Position numbers and translations under genes: made by a program
Assembly: GCA_016931855.1 (NCBI GenBank)
Contig: JAFGDZ010000075.1
Location: forward strand, 1 to 47,036
Direction of reading: 5' to 3'
DNA length: 47,036 nucleotides
DNA from: Bacteroidales bacterium
GTDB taxonomy: Bacteria; Bacteroidota; Bacteroidia; Bacteroidales; Tenuifilaceae
The notes under the pieces: generated by a model
Told to the model about the DNA's origin: nothing
Seen by the model: only the letters and a program-made list of their open reading frames with translations
The model's database searches: none
Part shown: positions 24,595-32,949 of the stretch, in pieces
Layout: the number at the start of each line of letters is the position of its first letter
How positions within the stretch are numbered: the first letter of the stretch is position 1

Positions 24595-26784
24595 ATGGAT
24601 AAAAATTTTTCATCGGATAGACCAATATCAAACCAACAGGACGACAAATTCCAGCGATATGAGTTTGCAAAGAGAATTGCGAACACGATTGTAGAGCGGG
24701 AAAGTGAGGACTGTATTGTTATAGGTGTTTACGGTGCTTGGGGTGAGGGTAAAACTTCCGTAATCAATTTCATTGAGACAGAACTCAAAGAGAAGCAGAA
24801 TATCATTGCTATCAAATTCAATCCTTGGAGATATAATGACGAAAACTCCTTGCTAATTCAGTTCTTTCAAAAACTTGCAGTAGCTTTAGACACAAACCTT
24901 AAAACGACTGGAGAAAAAATCGGTTCACTTTTCAAAAAGTATGGAAAGCTTTTAAAAATTGATATTCCCTTGATAGGTGTAAACATTGGTGATGCAGTTG
25001 AAGGTGCTGGTGACATACTTGGCGATGTTGATATTGAGACATTAAAAGAAAGAATTGGGGCAATTCTAAAAGAGAATAAAAGAAAGGTTGTAATATTCAT
25101 TGACGACATTGACCGCCTTGACAAAGTTGAAATACATTCAATTTTTAGGTTAGTAAAACTCACCGCAGACTTCCTAAACACCACTTATATTTTATCATTT
25201 GACGAGGAAATGGTGTCGGCAGCAATCGGAGAAAGATTTGGAGCAGGTAACCAAAAGTCAGGACAAAATTTTCTTGAGAAAATCATCCAAGTTCCTCTCA
25301 AAATTCCTGTAGCCCAACCTGAAGCATTAAAACAATTCTGCTTTCAACTAGTTGATAAAGCAATTAACTCAAACAACATTTCTCTAACAGAAGAAGAAGT
25401 AAGAAGATTTGTAAGTGAGTTCACAAGCAATATTCTAATAAAGTTAGACACTCCCAGATTGGCGGTGAGATACGGAAATACACTTTCATTTTCATTACCG
25501 CTTTTAGCAGGTGAAGTAAACTTGGTTGACTTGATGTTAATTGAAGCAGTAAAGATTTTTTATCCGAGCCATTACGAGTTTGTAAAATCAAATCCCGATT
25601 ATTTTATTGGGTCATACTCTGAAAGGTTCTCTTATGGAAAGGACACAGATAAAGTTAACTCGCTGAAAGAACACTTGGAACAACTTGGGAAAAATCTCAC
25701 AAAAAAGCAAAGGAGTTGTATTCAAAGTTTATTAGAAGAGCTTTTTCCACGACTAAATGAAGTGTTTCATAATCACGCTTCTTACGATGGTAGATTAACC
25801 AACGATTGGTTTAAACAAAAGAGAATTGTGTCACCCAAGTATTTTAACAAGTATTTTAGCTATGCTGTTATCAAAGGAGAAATCTCTGATATAGCGTTTC
25901 AAAATTTTCTGTCCGATGTTTCAGATCAATCAATTGATGAAGTTGCAAGTTCTATTAAGACGCTTGTAGAACAAAGTTCACCTGACAACTTTCTTCAAAA
26001 AATCCGCAGCATTGAAGAAGATTTTAATTGGGAAGAATCGGTGAAAATTGCTAAAGCAATTTCAATGGTTTCAGCAGTATTTCCCAAACGAGAAGGCTTC
26101 TCTTTTGCCTTTGGCTTTGAAACTCCTAATGGACAAGCTGCAATTTTCATTTATCAACTAATCAAAAAGCATAGCAATAAAGATGACCAGTTTGCACTTG
26201 CCAAAGAATTGATGAACGAGGCAAAGCATTTTGAGTTTGCCTATGAATTGAATAATTGGTTACGGAGTGGCGACACACCAGAACAAAAAATATTTAGTGC
26301 TGAGCAATACGGAGAATTAGCAATGCTAATGATTAAGCGAGCATTAAAGGAGGCAGAAGAGCAACCAATTTTTGAAAAATTTCCTGACCATGTAAACTAT
26401 CTATTTGCTTCATGGGCAGAACAAAATAAAAAGGCGGTTACAAAATATATCAACGGTATTCTAAAGAAAGATAAGACTAAAGTTATTGACTTGCTTCGTG
26501 CATTTACCCCGACAGGTTACAGCACGGCAGTTGTTGGACCATATAAAACAGATTTCACTAAAGACCGATACCAATTTTTTGTTTCAATGTTTGATAAAAA
26601 TATAATTGACAAAGCAATATCCAAAGTTTACAAAAACAGCCAAGTAAATTCCGAAGTAGTAAAATGGACACATATGAGAGATGATGGAACTCAATCTGAC
26701 ATTAATATAATCAGACAATTTCGCCATTGGTTTCAAGCAGACACCGTAACAATCGAAATAGAACCAACAGGAACAGAAGAATGA
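24595..26784 (+). CDS. KAP family P-loop NTPase
   Basis: I start this 729-residue protein at the ATG at 24595 (MDKNFSSDRPISNQQDDKFQ), since the open frame upstream to 24454 overlaps the repeated leader. Walker A is GVYGAWGEGKTS (about 44-55), followed by the KAP motif IKFNPWRYND. Walker B is VVIFIDDIDRLD near residue 170, and TYILSFDEEMVSAAIG is the sensor region. The C-terminal 350 residues are helical without a recognised domain. KAP NTPases occur sporadically in bacteria, often near defence genes. Some carry membrane helices inserted after Walker A; here that insertion is only weakly hydrophobic. Base composition is clearly more AT-rich than upstream genes, suggesting transfer. An antiphage role is inference. 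Confidence 0.88.
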   Translation: MDKNFSSDRPISNQQDDKFQRYEFAKRIANTIVERESEDCIVIGVYGAWGEGKTSVINFIETELKEKQNIIAIKFNPWRYNDENSLLIQFFQKLAVALDTNLKTTGEKIGSLFKKYGKLLKIDIPLIGVNIGDAVEGAGDILGDVDIETLKERIGAILKENKRKVVIFIDDIDRLDKVEIHSIFRLVKLTADFLNTTYILSFDEEMVSAAIGERFGAGNQKSGQNFLEKIIQVPLKIPVAQPEALKQFCFQLVDKAINSNNISLTEEEVRRFVSEFTSNILIKLDTPRLAVRYGNTLSFSLPLLAGEVNLVDLMLIEAVKIFYPSHYEFVKSNPDYFIGSYSERFSYGKDTDKVNSLKEHLEQLGKNLTKKQRSCIQSLLEELFPRLNEVFHNHASYDGRLTNDWFKQKRIVSPKYFNKYFSYAVIKGEISDIAFQNFLSDVSDQSIDEVASSIKTLVEQSSPDNFLQKIRSIEEDFNWEESVKIAKAISMVSAVFPKREGFSFAFGFETPNGQAAIFIYQLIKKHSNKDDQFALAKELMNEAKHFEFAYELNNWLRSGDTPEQKIFSAEQYGELAMLMIKRALKEAEEQPIFEKFPDHVNYLFASWAEQNKKAVTKYINGILKKDKTKVIDLLRAFTPTGYSTAVVGPYKTDFTKDRYQFFVSMFDKNIIDKAISKVYKNSQVNSEVVKWTHMRDDGTQSDINIIRQFRHWFQADTVTIEIEPTGTEE

Positions 26785-26795
26785 CGAATAAAACT

Positions 26796-26931
26796 GCCGG
26801 TAACAGGCGTTTGGCTCAATGGCGGGTGATGTGGTTAATTGAATATTCTGCCTCGCATCAACTATTGTTGTATATTGACAGTTTTGTGCTCCGAAATCCG
26901 CCACTGCGCCAAGCGCCAAAACGTTATTGCC
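26796..26931. repeat. Imperfect 136-bp palindrome after KAP gene (attC-like)
   Basis: The left arm (26796-26825, containing GGTAACAGGCGTTTGGC and CAATGGCGG) and the right arm (26898-26931, containing CCGCCACTGCGCCAAGCGCC and AACGTTATTGCC) are imperfect inverted repeats around an AT-rich centre. It begins 11 bases after the KAP stop, and another open start follows 31 bases after it. This gene-palindrome-gene order resembles integron cassettes, but the end motifs do not match the standard attC core (RYYYAAC/GTTRRRY). Confidence 0.45.
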
Positions 26932-26962
26932 AATAAATCGTTAAATAAATTAACGCCTTTTT

Positions 26963-27098
26963 ATGAAACATTTATTTATTTCTTTTTTATTTTTCATTTT
27001 GAGTTTTTTTCTTTTCTCAAAATAAGGATACTATCATTAATAGCATCTCGAATTATATAGATAAAATTAATTCAATTGACTCAGTTATTTCTTGGCAC
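26963..27098 (+). pseudogene. Truncated and frameshifted exported-protein remnant
   Basis: From the ATG at 26963 the frame reads a signal-peptide-like MKHLFISFLFFILSFFLFS and then stops. One frame over, the sequence continues as FSQNKDTIINSISNYIDKIN and onward as plausible Bacteroidota mature sequence (S-Q-N after the hydrophobic core is a normal cleavage context). It is then cut off where the GC-rich repeat begins near 27110. This suggests a small secreted protein broken by a homopolymer frameshift in the T-rich tract and by repeat insertion. Confidence 0.45.
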
Positions 27099-27109
27099 AA
27101 TCTCTCGTA

Positions 27110-27172
27110 CCCCGTTCGCCCAAGGCTCCCCCGCCCAGTATTACCGCGTTCGGCGGTTGGCTTCGCCACCGT
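27110..27172 (+). repeat. Partial copy of the 122-bp GC-rich repeat
   Basis: It contains CGTTCGCCCAAGGCTCC and CGCGTTCGGCGGTTGGCTTCGCC, matching parts of the full repeat immediately downstream, arranged in tandem with it. Confidence 0.65.
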
Positions 27173-27294
27173 CCCCCATTCGCCCAAGGCTCCAAAGCCC
27201 ATCATTGCCGCGTTCGGCGGTTGGCTCCCGCTAAAGAACATCGGGACAAGTTCCACCACCGTCGGACTATTCTTGCAGGCTCCTGCCTGCGGTT
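27173..27294 (+). repeat. 122-bp GC-rich repeat, left copy
   Basis: The segment from CCCATTCGCCCAAGGCTCC to CTGCCTGCGGTT has the same length as, and by eye only about five mismatches with, the copy at 31288-31409. It contrasts sharply with the AT-rich DNA around it. Confidence 0.85.
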
Positions 27295-27764
27295 CGTTCT
27301 TACATTAAGGTACACCTGTGCAGAACTAGCCTAATGCAAAAGCCTACAAGAAGTTATAACCACTAATTTTGGTTTGATAACGTACAGCTAGTTTGGTGCA
27401 AGAATTGCTAACTTTCCCGCACGGAATGCAATTCCGCACTAGCGGTGAACATGGGGACGAGTTGTTTTCTGCTAAACGAAATAGGTTTGTGCGGCAGCGG
27501 GGGGCGTTGCGCAGGCACAGCCTGCAAGAATAGCCCGACGGCGGCGAAGCCGACCGCCGAACGTCCGTGCCATTTACTATATTTGCTGGTAGAACCTGAA
27601 GGGATAGAGCGGTGAGTGGAAGGATTGGGTGAACGGTGGCTGGAGCCTTAGCCGAACTGGGAAAAGGTTGGTGTGTACTAATCGGGAATAGCTTTGGAAC
27701 CCCTCACAATAAATAGTGTTTGAGGACAAGGAACATATCTATAACTATTGCAAATACTAATAAC
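27295..27764. other. Intergenic stretch with degenerate repeat remnants
   Basis: Apart from the inverted repeat copy I see no gene here. A palindromic CACGGAATGCAATTCCGCAC lies near 27419. An open frame extends back to a TTG at 27720, but I do not use it as the start of the next gene. Confidence 0.4.
27511..27564 (-). repeat. Inverted partial copy of the GC-rich repeat
   Basis: CAGCCTGCAAGAATAGCCCG and GCGAAGCCGACCGCCGAACG are the reverse complement of the core and right half of the repeat. The core GACGGCGGC...GCCG-CCGCC can itself fold into a hairpin around GAA. Confidence 0.7.
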
Positions 27765-28490
27765 ATGGACTATTTTGAGATCGTTAAAGGCATAAATTAC
27801 TTTTCTTTTGTAACTGCATTTGCAAAATGGATCTTTCTATTTTTTTCTTTGAGTGTGGTTATATTGATTGTTTGTACACGTTTAGGGCTCTTTAAACGTA
27901 ATGCTAAGGTTGCACGATATTTAGTTAAAATATATTATATCCTAATCCCTATTTATTTTGTTGGATTTGCGATAAAATACGCACCATTAAAGAATTCGCA
28001 AATTGAAATAAATAGGTCGATTGATAATAACAAACAAGTAATCTCCGACTTTGCATATAGATTTGTTAGCTCAGTTATTTCTGATTCAATACTGACTCAA
28101 GAGAGTTCGGCAAAGGATATTGTAAATCGTTACTTGGATTGTTACATGTTAACAATGGATTCGATTACAAAGCCAAAAACGAGTAGGTTTTTCGAAGGGT
28201 TCTTTCTGGAAATCAAAAGAAATATTGAATACCGCTTCTTAGTAAGAGTTGTTGAGTCTAAAGTAATTGACAGATCTGCAGAATGGGTTGGGATTAGTAA
28301 AAAATCAGGAAAGGCGCTATACCGAACGCACTTTAATGAATTGTTTAAAGAAGGAGAACTGGTGGAGATATTTAAAGCAGAACTGAATAGGTACTTTAGT
28401 AGATATTTCAGGTTCGCTTTTATGATCTTCGCGTTGGGCTTGTTGATTCCTACAATTGAGATTGTTCTATCCAAAATTATTAAATATTAA
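27765..28490 (+). CDS. Uncharacterised membrane protein with central helical domain
   Basis: I do not recognise this 241-residue protein. The ATG at 27765 (MDYFEIVKGINYFSF) is preferred over the TTG at 27720. Hydrophobic segments occur at about residues 20-38 (WIFLFFSLSVVILIVC), 52-70 (IYYILIPIYFVGFAI) and at the C-terminus (FMIFALGLLIPTIEIVL), so a polar, mostly helical 140-residue middle is anchored at both ends. It is AT-rich, lies inside the 122-bp direct repeats and precedes the SPFH/NAD-kinase-like pair on the same strand with a 177-base gap. A role with that pair is only suggested by position. Confidence 0.65.
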   Translation: MDYFEIVKGINYFSFVTAFAKWIFLFFSLSVVILIVCTRLGLFKRNAKVARYLVKIYYILIPIYFVGFAIKYAPLKNSQIEINRSIDNNKQVISDFAYRFVSSVISDSILTQESSAKDIVNRYLDCYMLTMDSITKPKTSRFFEGFFLEIKRNIEYRFLVRVVESKVIDRSAEWVGISKKSGKALYRTHFNELFKEGELVEIFKAELNRYFSRYFRFAFMIFALGLLIPTIEIVLSKIIKY

Positions 28491-28667
28491 CTTTTCGCAC
28501 ACGCAGTAATAAATATAGGGCTAAAAGCACTAAATTTGAACCATACGATATTGAGTAAAACGCTTGGTAAGATGATAGGTAGGTGCTTTAAAATACCCGA
28601 TGTATAATTTATGATACAGTTAGCTGCATTGCAGTATAACTAAATGTTAACTTAAAACCCTAAATTT

Positions 28668-29711
28668 ATGTTTGGAATAAAATTTATTAAATTTGATTCA
28701 ATGACTTACGTGATGCAATACAAACACGGAAAAGTCAAAAGGGAGGGTAAAGGATTATCTTTTTATTATTATGCCCCAACATCCTCAATAACTGCTATTC
28801 CGCTTGGAAGCAAGGATATTCAGTTTATATTTAGTGAATCGACTAAAGATTTCCAAACAATTACAATTCAAGGACAAATTACCTATAAAATTGAGAATCC
28901 TAAGCAGCTTGCCGATTCGCTTGACTTTACATTAGACAATAACCACCGTTATAAGGATGATAACTTTGAGAAGCTTAACCAGAGGCTAAATAATGAAGCA
29001 CAAACTTCTACATCCTCCTTTATTCAAGGGTTAACATTAAAGGAAGCATTGCGAAGCGCTAAGTTTATAAGCGAGAAGATAAGTGATGGATTAAAAAAAT
29101 CTAATTCAACAAAAATACTTGGCGTTGAAGTGCTTGGTGTTGATGTGTTGGCTGTTAGGGCTACGCCAGAAATGGCAAAGGCACTGGAAACAGAAACAAG
29201 AGAATCCCTCCAAAAAGAAGCAGACCAAGCTATTTATGAACGTCGCAATTTCGCAGTAGAGCAAGAGCGAAAAATTAAGGAGAGTGAGATGAACACAGAG
29301 ATTGCTGTACAGGAAAAGAAGAAGCAAATAAACGAAAAACAAGCAGAAATAAAGATAAAAGAAGCCGAAAACGAAAGGCTATTAAGAGAGATGAGAATAT
29401 CTGCTGATGTGTCTATTGAAGAGCAAAAAACCAAGCTGATTGAGATGCAAGTTGAGAATGAAAAGAAACAGGCAGATTCAAAAGGTTACACTTTAGAAAA
29501 AACATTGAAGCCATACAAAGAGATGGATTGGAAAACACTTATGGCTTTAAATTCAAACGGTGTTTCTGCATTGGATAACATTGGATTTGCATTTAGGGAA
29601 TTAGCAGAAAATACAGAAAAGATAGGGACACTAAACATTACACCCGATTTCCTTGAAACGGTAATTGAAAATCAGAAGGAAAGCAAACGGCAGTTTAAAA
29701 AAGGGGAATAA
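28668..29711 (+). CDS. SPFH/Band 7 (stomatin-prohibitin) domain protein
   Basis: This 347-residue protein has an SPFH-type N-terminal domain (about 20-190: the Y-to-P strand region SSITAIPLGSKDIQFIF, TITIQGQITYKIENPKQLAD, then SFIQGLTLKEALRSAKFISE and VLGVDVLAVRATPEMAKALE). A long charged coiled coil (about 185-265) and a C-terminal helical tail follow. No membrane anchor is visible, unlike many stomatins, so it may assemble as a cytoplasmic or peripheral oligomer. The stop codon overlaps the next start (TAATG), which couples it tightly to an NAD-kinase-like protein. SPFH proteins scaffold membrane microdomains; this pairing suggests the partner is recruited to such an oligomer, which is inference. 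Confidence 0.85.
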   Translation: MFGIKFIKFDSMTYVMQYKHGKVKREGKGLSFYYYAPTSSITAIPLGSKDIQFIFSESTKDFQTITIQGQITYKIENPKQLADSLDFTLDNNHRYKDDNFEKLNQRLNNEAQTSTSSFIQGLTLKEALRSAKFISEKISDGLKKSNSTKILGVEVLGVDVLAVRATPEMAKALETETRESLQKEADQAIYERRNFAVEQERKIKESEMNTEIAVQEKKKQINEKQAEIKIKEAENERLLREMRISADVSIEEQKTKLIEMQVENEKKQADSKGYTLEKTLKPYKEMDWKTLMALNSNGVSALDNIGFAFRELAENTEKIGTLNITPDFLETVIENQKESKRQFKKGE

Positions 29712-30637
29712 TGGCAATTGAAAATGCAATAGTTATAGTCAACAAAACAAGGCTTGAACAGCTTACTGAGCGGTTTAACACAAAGGCTCAGGCAAAGTTT
29801 TATATAGAGCATTCAGGTGGAGACTTTGCTGATTATGAGCTAGAGCATTCAACCTTTAAGCGGTCCCTTGATACGGTTCAAAAAGCTTTATCCAATAGAA
29901 TTAAGCATAAATTAGTAGAGCGCAAATATCTCCCAAATTTCTTGTTTTCCGACAAGGATATTGCGATAGTGGTGGGGCAAGACGGATTGGTAGCAAATAC
30001 AGCTAAATATGTAAATGGATTACCAATATTAGCAGTAAATCCAGATATTGATCGGTTTGATGGGGTATTGCTTCCTTTTAATCCCGATAATTTTGAGCAA
30101 GGATTGTTGGCTGCCCTTGAGGATCGTGCGAGTTTTAAAAAAGTGACGATGGCAGAAGCCCTAATGAATGATGGACAACGGCTATTGGCCTTCAACGATT
30201 TCTTTATTGGCCCTTCTTCTCATATCTCGGCGCGGTACAAAATTACTCATAGAGATAAAACAGAAAATCATTCATCAAGTGGAATAATTGTTTCTACAGG
30301 TGCTGGTTCAACAGGATGGTTAAGCTCCTTAGTTAATATGACAAATGGCATAACCTCTACTTTTAATAAAGGGAGTAAAGGGTTAAGGATGAATATGAAG
30401 TGGGACGACAATAAGCTTGTGTTTATAGTGAGGGAACCTTTTCAGAGTAAGTACTCAGAGATTTCATTAACGGCTGGATTAATAACCAATGAGCTAAAAC
30501 TTAGGATTGAGTCTTTAATGCCATCGAACGGTTTGATTTTTAGCGATGGAATTGAAGCCGACTTTTTGAGGTTTAATTCGGGTTCGATTGTGGAGATTGG
30601 AGTTGCAAAACAAAAAGCAATGATAATCAATGGTTAG
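29711..30637 (+). CDS. NAD kinase/diacylglycerol kinase-fold protein with altered GGDG motif
   Basis: This 308-residue protein resembles NAD kinases. It has a strand-loop VVGQDG (residues 87-92) at the place of the GGDG nucleotide-binding motif, a following ILAVNPD strand, and a later SSGIIVSTGAGSTGWLSS segment equivalent to the T-P-T-GS-T-A-Y region. The second glycine of GGDG is replaced by Gln (GQDG), so catalysis may be changed or lost. It overlaps the SPFH gene by one base. The chromosomal housekeeping NAD kinase is expected elsewhere, so this is an accessory paralogue. Substrate (NAD, a lipid or a signalling nucleotide) is unknown. Confidence 0.75.
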   Translation: MAIENAIVIVNKTRLEQLTERFNTKAQAKFYIEHSGGDFADYELEHSTFKRSLDTVQKALSNRIKHKLVERKYLPNFLFSDKDIAIVVGQDGLVANTAKYVNGLPILAVNPDIDRFDGVLLPFNPDNFEQGLLAALEDRASFKKVTMAEALMNDGQRLLAFNDFFIGPSSHISARYKITHRDKTENHSSSGIIVSTGAGSTGWLSSLVNMTNGITSTFNKGSKGLRMNMKWDDNKLVFIVREPFQSKYSEISLTAGLITNELKLRIESLMPSNGLIFSDGIEADFLRFNSGSIVEIGVAKQKAMIING

Positions 30638-30694
30638 CTGGAATACTCATAAAAATCGGAGTAGGCCTGACTAAACAATCTAATTTACAATAAT

Positions 30695-31255
30695 ATGACA
30701 AGAGAGGAAAGGCTTGTTTTTTGCAAAATATGCGCAAACAGAAAACTTGATATGAGCGATGGGTTAATCTGTTCTTTGACTAATAAAGTAGCTGATTTTG
30801 ATAATAATTGTCCTGATTATGATTCAGATGAAAGAGCTGCAAAACAGGAACTCGAAAAGAAAAAAGAAAAAGATATAGCTGAGAAAGGGCGGAGAAAGAC
30901 ATTGAATGTGTTTTATGTACTGATTGGGTTATCAATATTTGTGATAATCTTTTCTCATTTAACATTCAAGCCAGTAAATGCACGGGAAATAGCCCAAGAG
31001 CTAATCAGGATAGGACTTGAGATTGGTTTATACTATGCTATTTTCCTTGGGAAAAACTGGGCAAGAACTTTAATGACAATATTATACATTTTGGGAATAA
31101 TACTTGGCTTCTTTTCGATGATTGCACTGCTTGGAAAATCACCTGTTGGACTAATCTTGCTGATAATGATACTTGTATATGGATTTGCTGTGTATTTCTT
31201 TAATGCCGACAAGGACTTTAAGACCTTTTTTGAATACCAAAAGAAAAACGCCTAA
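30695..31255 (+). CDS. Membrane protein with N-terminal four-Cys module
   Basis: This 186-residue protein begins with a cysteine module (CKICANRKLDMSDGLICSLT, then a Cys in NNCPDYDSD) nearly matching that of the DUF4328 protein at 22346. A charged Lys/Glu linker follows, then four membrane segments (TLNVFYVLIGLSIFVIIFS, ELIRIGLEIGLYYAIFLG, LMTILYILGIILGFFSMIAL, VGLILLIMILVYGFAVYFF). I do not recognise the membrane part. It is the last gene inside the 122-bp direct repeats. Function is unknown. Confidence 0.7.
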   Translation: MTREERLVFCKICANRKLDMSDGLICSLTNKVADFDNNCPDYDSDERAAKQELEKKKEKDIAEKGRRKTLNVFYVLIGLSIFVIIFSHLTFKPVNAREIAQELIRIGLEIGLYYAIFLGKNWARTLMTILYILGIILGFFSMIALLGKSPVGLILLIMILVYGFAVYFFNADKDFKTFFEYQKKNA

Positions 31256-31287
31256 TCCGCTTAAAATATTTATTTAGGTAATTAAGC

Positions 31288-31409
31288 CCCCCATTCGCCC
31301 AAGGCTCCAAAGCACATCATTGCCGCGTTCGGCGGTCGGCTCCCGCTAAAGAACATCGGGACAAGTTCCGCCGCCGTCGGACTATTCTTGCAGGCTCTTG
31401 CCTGCGGTT
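31288..31409 (+). repeat. 122-bp GC-rich repeat, right copy
   Basis: This is the direct-repeat partner of 27173-27294, in the same orientation, 33 bases after the Cys-module membrane gene. Together they bracket about 4 kb containing four genes. Confidence 0.85.
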
Positions 31410-31771
31410 AGCCAGAGTAGGGGCAATTCCACAAATAATTAGATGAGAACATTGGTAAGTTAGCTCGCCGCAAGTTTGCGCGAAGCAATTCAATCCCCCG
31501 TTCCTCCAACGCTCACAAGTCCAGTATTCTACTTGTACAGGAGGAGTGCCGAAAAGTAGTAGTGTACAACTCCCCATTACACCTTTAGGACAGCGACTAG
31601 CTGTTTAAAGGTGCTTCTTTATTTATGCCCATTGTTAAGTCATCTATATGTAATACAAGTACCAAATTTCTAAATGAATGAAATGCTGCAACCTAACTCT
31701 TTAATTATAATTTAATACGACACTTTTTTTATTTATTGATAAGTAAACAGCAATAATCTAAGAGAAATCAA
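31410..31771. other. Intergenic region between accessory block and LytTR genes
   Basis: It contains further degenerate GC-rich remnants to about 31540, a terminator-like hairpin at 31580-31613, and then AT-rich sequence that probably holds the promoter of the first LytTR gene. I see no protein-coding gene. Confidence 0.4.
31580..31620 (+). terminator. Terminator-like hairpin at right edge of accessory block
   Basis: CACCTTTA (31580-31587) pairs with TAAAGGTG (31606-31613), with inner ACAGC/GCTGT pairing, and is followed by CTTCTTTATTTA. Confidence 0.55.
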
Positions 31772-32119
31772 ATGCAGTTAATCAACGTAATTGAGATACC
31801 ATCTCAGAATTGTATCATGGTAATAAGGGAAAAACGAGTTACCCGCTTTATAACTCTAAATAACATTGTATATATAAGCAGTTGCAGCTATTTATCTGTA
31901 GTTCACACCACTTCGGGAGAAGAAATTATTGTATCCAAAATTCTAAAAGCATTTGAGCATAGCCTTGATGGTTTGGGATTCATTCGAATAAGCAGGAGCA
32001 TTATGGTTAACTTATTCTACGTTGATAGGTATGAAGCCGGAAAGCGATCAATGCTAGTAATGAGTAACGGTATGCTTTTCTCCGTAACAAGAAAGTATAG
32101 CATGTGTTTTAGTCGATAG
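31772..32119 (+). CDS. Stand-alone LytTR DNA-binding domain protein (first)
   Basis: This 115-residue protein is a single LytTR domain: a first strand region (CIMVIREKRVTRFITLNNIVYISSC), the YLSVVHTTSGEEIIVSKILKAFEHSL helix-strand segment, then GFIRISRSIMVNLFYVDRYE and a terminal RKYSMCF. There is no receiver or membrane domain. LytTR domains bind DNA with beta-strand insertions. It heads the DUF2589 gene run, with a second LytTR-only gene downstream, so the pair probably regulates this block. The signal input is not visible. Operator sites could lie in the gaps 32120-32408 and 32787-32949. Confidence 0.85.
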   Translation: MQLINVIEIPSQNCIMVIREKRVTRFITLNNIVYISSCSYLSVVHTTSGEEIIVSKILKAFEHSLDGLGFIRISRSIMVNLFYVDRYEAGKRSMLVMSNGMLFSVTRKYSMCFSR

Positions 32120-32408
32120 AAAAAGGTGGTGTAACTTGTTGCATCCCGCTATCCCTAGCTAGCATATTACTCAACTAATGCATCTTTATTAGGGCAAATT
32201 GCCACTTAGGGGAGAGTAGCCACAAACAATCACTGATAATAATGGTGTGCTTATTTCGAATACCCCCCCTTTTATTAGATATGTGTACCAGTAACTAAAT
32301 CAAAAGAGGTATTTAAATACATTGCACTAAAACTGCCTTCCTACAGAGTAATAGCGCCAATATCTGACAATTTTAAAAACCAACAATAACTATTAAGAGT
32401 CATTTACA

Positions 32409-32786
32409 ATGAAAAATTTAGAATTACAAGAAAGACCAATCCCAAGCAGCCTATCGCCTGAGCAAAAGATTGTTGTAAGAACAAAAACTGTAAGCCATGT
32501 CCTAAGTATTAAAGACATTACCCACTTGGTTTGCGACTGTTACCTCACAACCGTATACACCAAAACGGGAGAACATCTGATGGTGGCCAAACTACTAAAA
32601 GAATTTGAGCAGGAATTAGAAGGATGCGGATTTGTAAGGGTAAATAGGAATACCATGATCAATGTGGTACATGTTACCAGTTTTGCCACCGGACGAAAGC
32701 GTACCGTACAGCTATCGAACAGCACATCGTTTGTGATGTCGCGGCGAGGAATGGGACGGCTAAAGGAGCATATAGAGGTAAAATAA
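32409..32786 (+). CDS. Stand-alone LytTR DNA-binding domain protein (second)
   Basis: This 125-residue LytTR-only protein shares domain order with the gene at 31772: KIVVRTKTVSHVLSIKDITHLVCD, YLTTVYTKTGEHLMVAKLLKEFEQEL, GFVRVNRNTMINVVHVTSF and a basic end RRGMGRLKEHI. It differs enough to have distinct DNA specificity. It ends 163 bases before the first DUF2589 gene. No receiver domain is fused, so activation may be by expression level or by partner interaction. Role as regulator of the following genes is inferred from position. Confidence 0.86.
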   Translation: MKNLELQERPIPSSLSPEQKIVVRTKTVSHVLSIKDITHLVCDCYLTTVYTKTGEHLMVAKLLKEFEQELEGCGFVRVNRNTMINVVHVTSFATGRKRTVQLSNSTSFVMSRRGMGRLKEHIEVK

Positions 32787-32949
32787 CCTGAAAATAGGGC
32801 GGATAATTAGCCCAATAGCTCCACTCATTAGAAACCTCAACCACAATCAGTTTTCAGCGTTTACTGCCCGTAAATTAGCTATGTAATTAATTACAAGTGA
32901 ATGGTGTCGCCACTCTAAATGCAGCCAATAATTAATACTATACTTTTTT

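Noticed and set aside
26796..26931. Definite integron attC site
   Set aside because: The core boxes do not match RYYYAAC/GTTRRRY and no integrase is in the window; retained only as an attC-like palindrome.
31317..31577. Minus-strand ORF across the right 122-bp repeat
   Set aside because: It arises from the GC-rich repeat, with no protein-like features and no homologue recognised.
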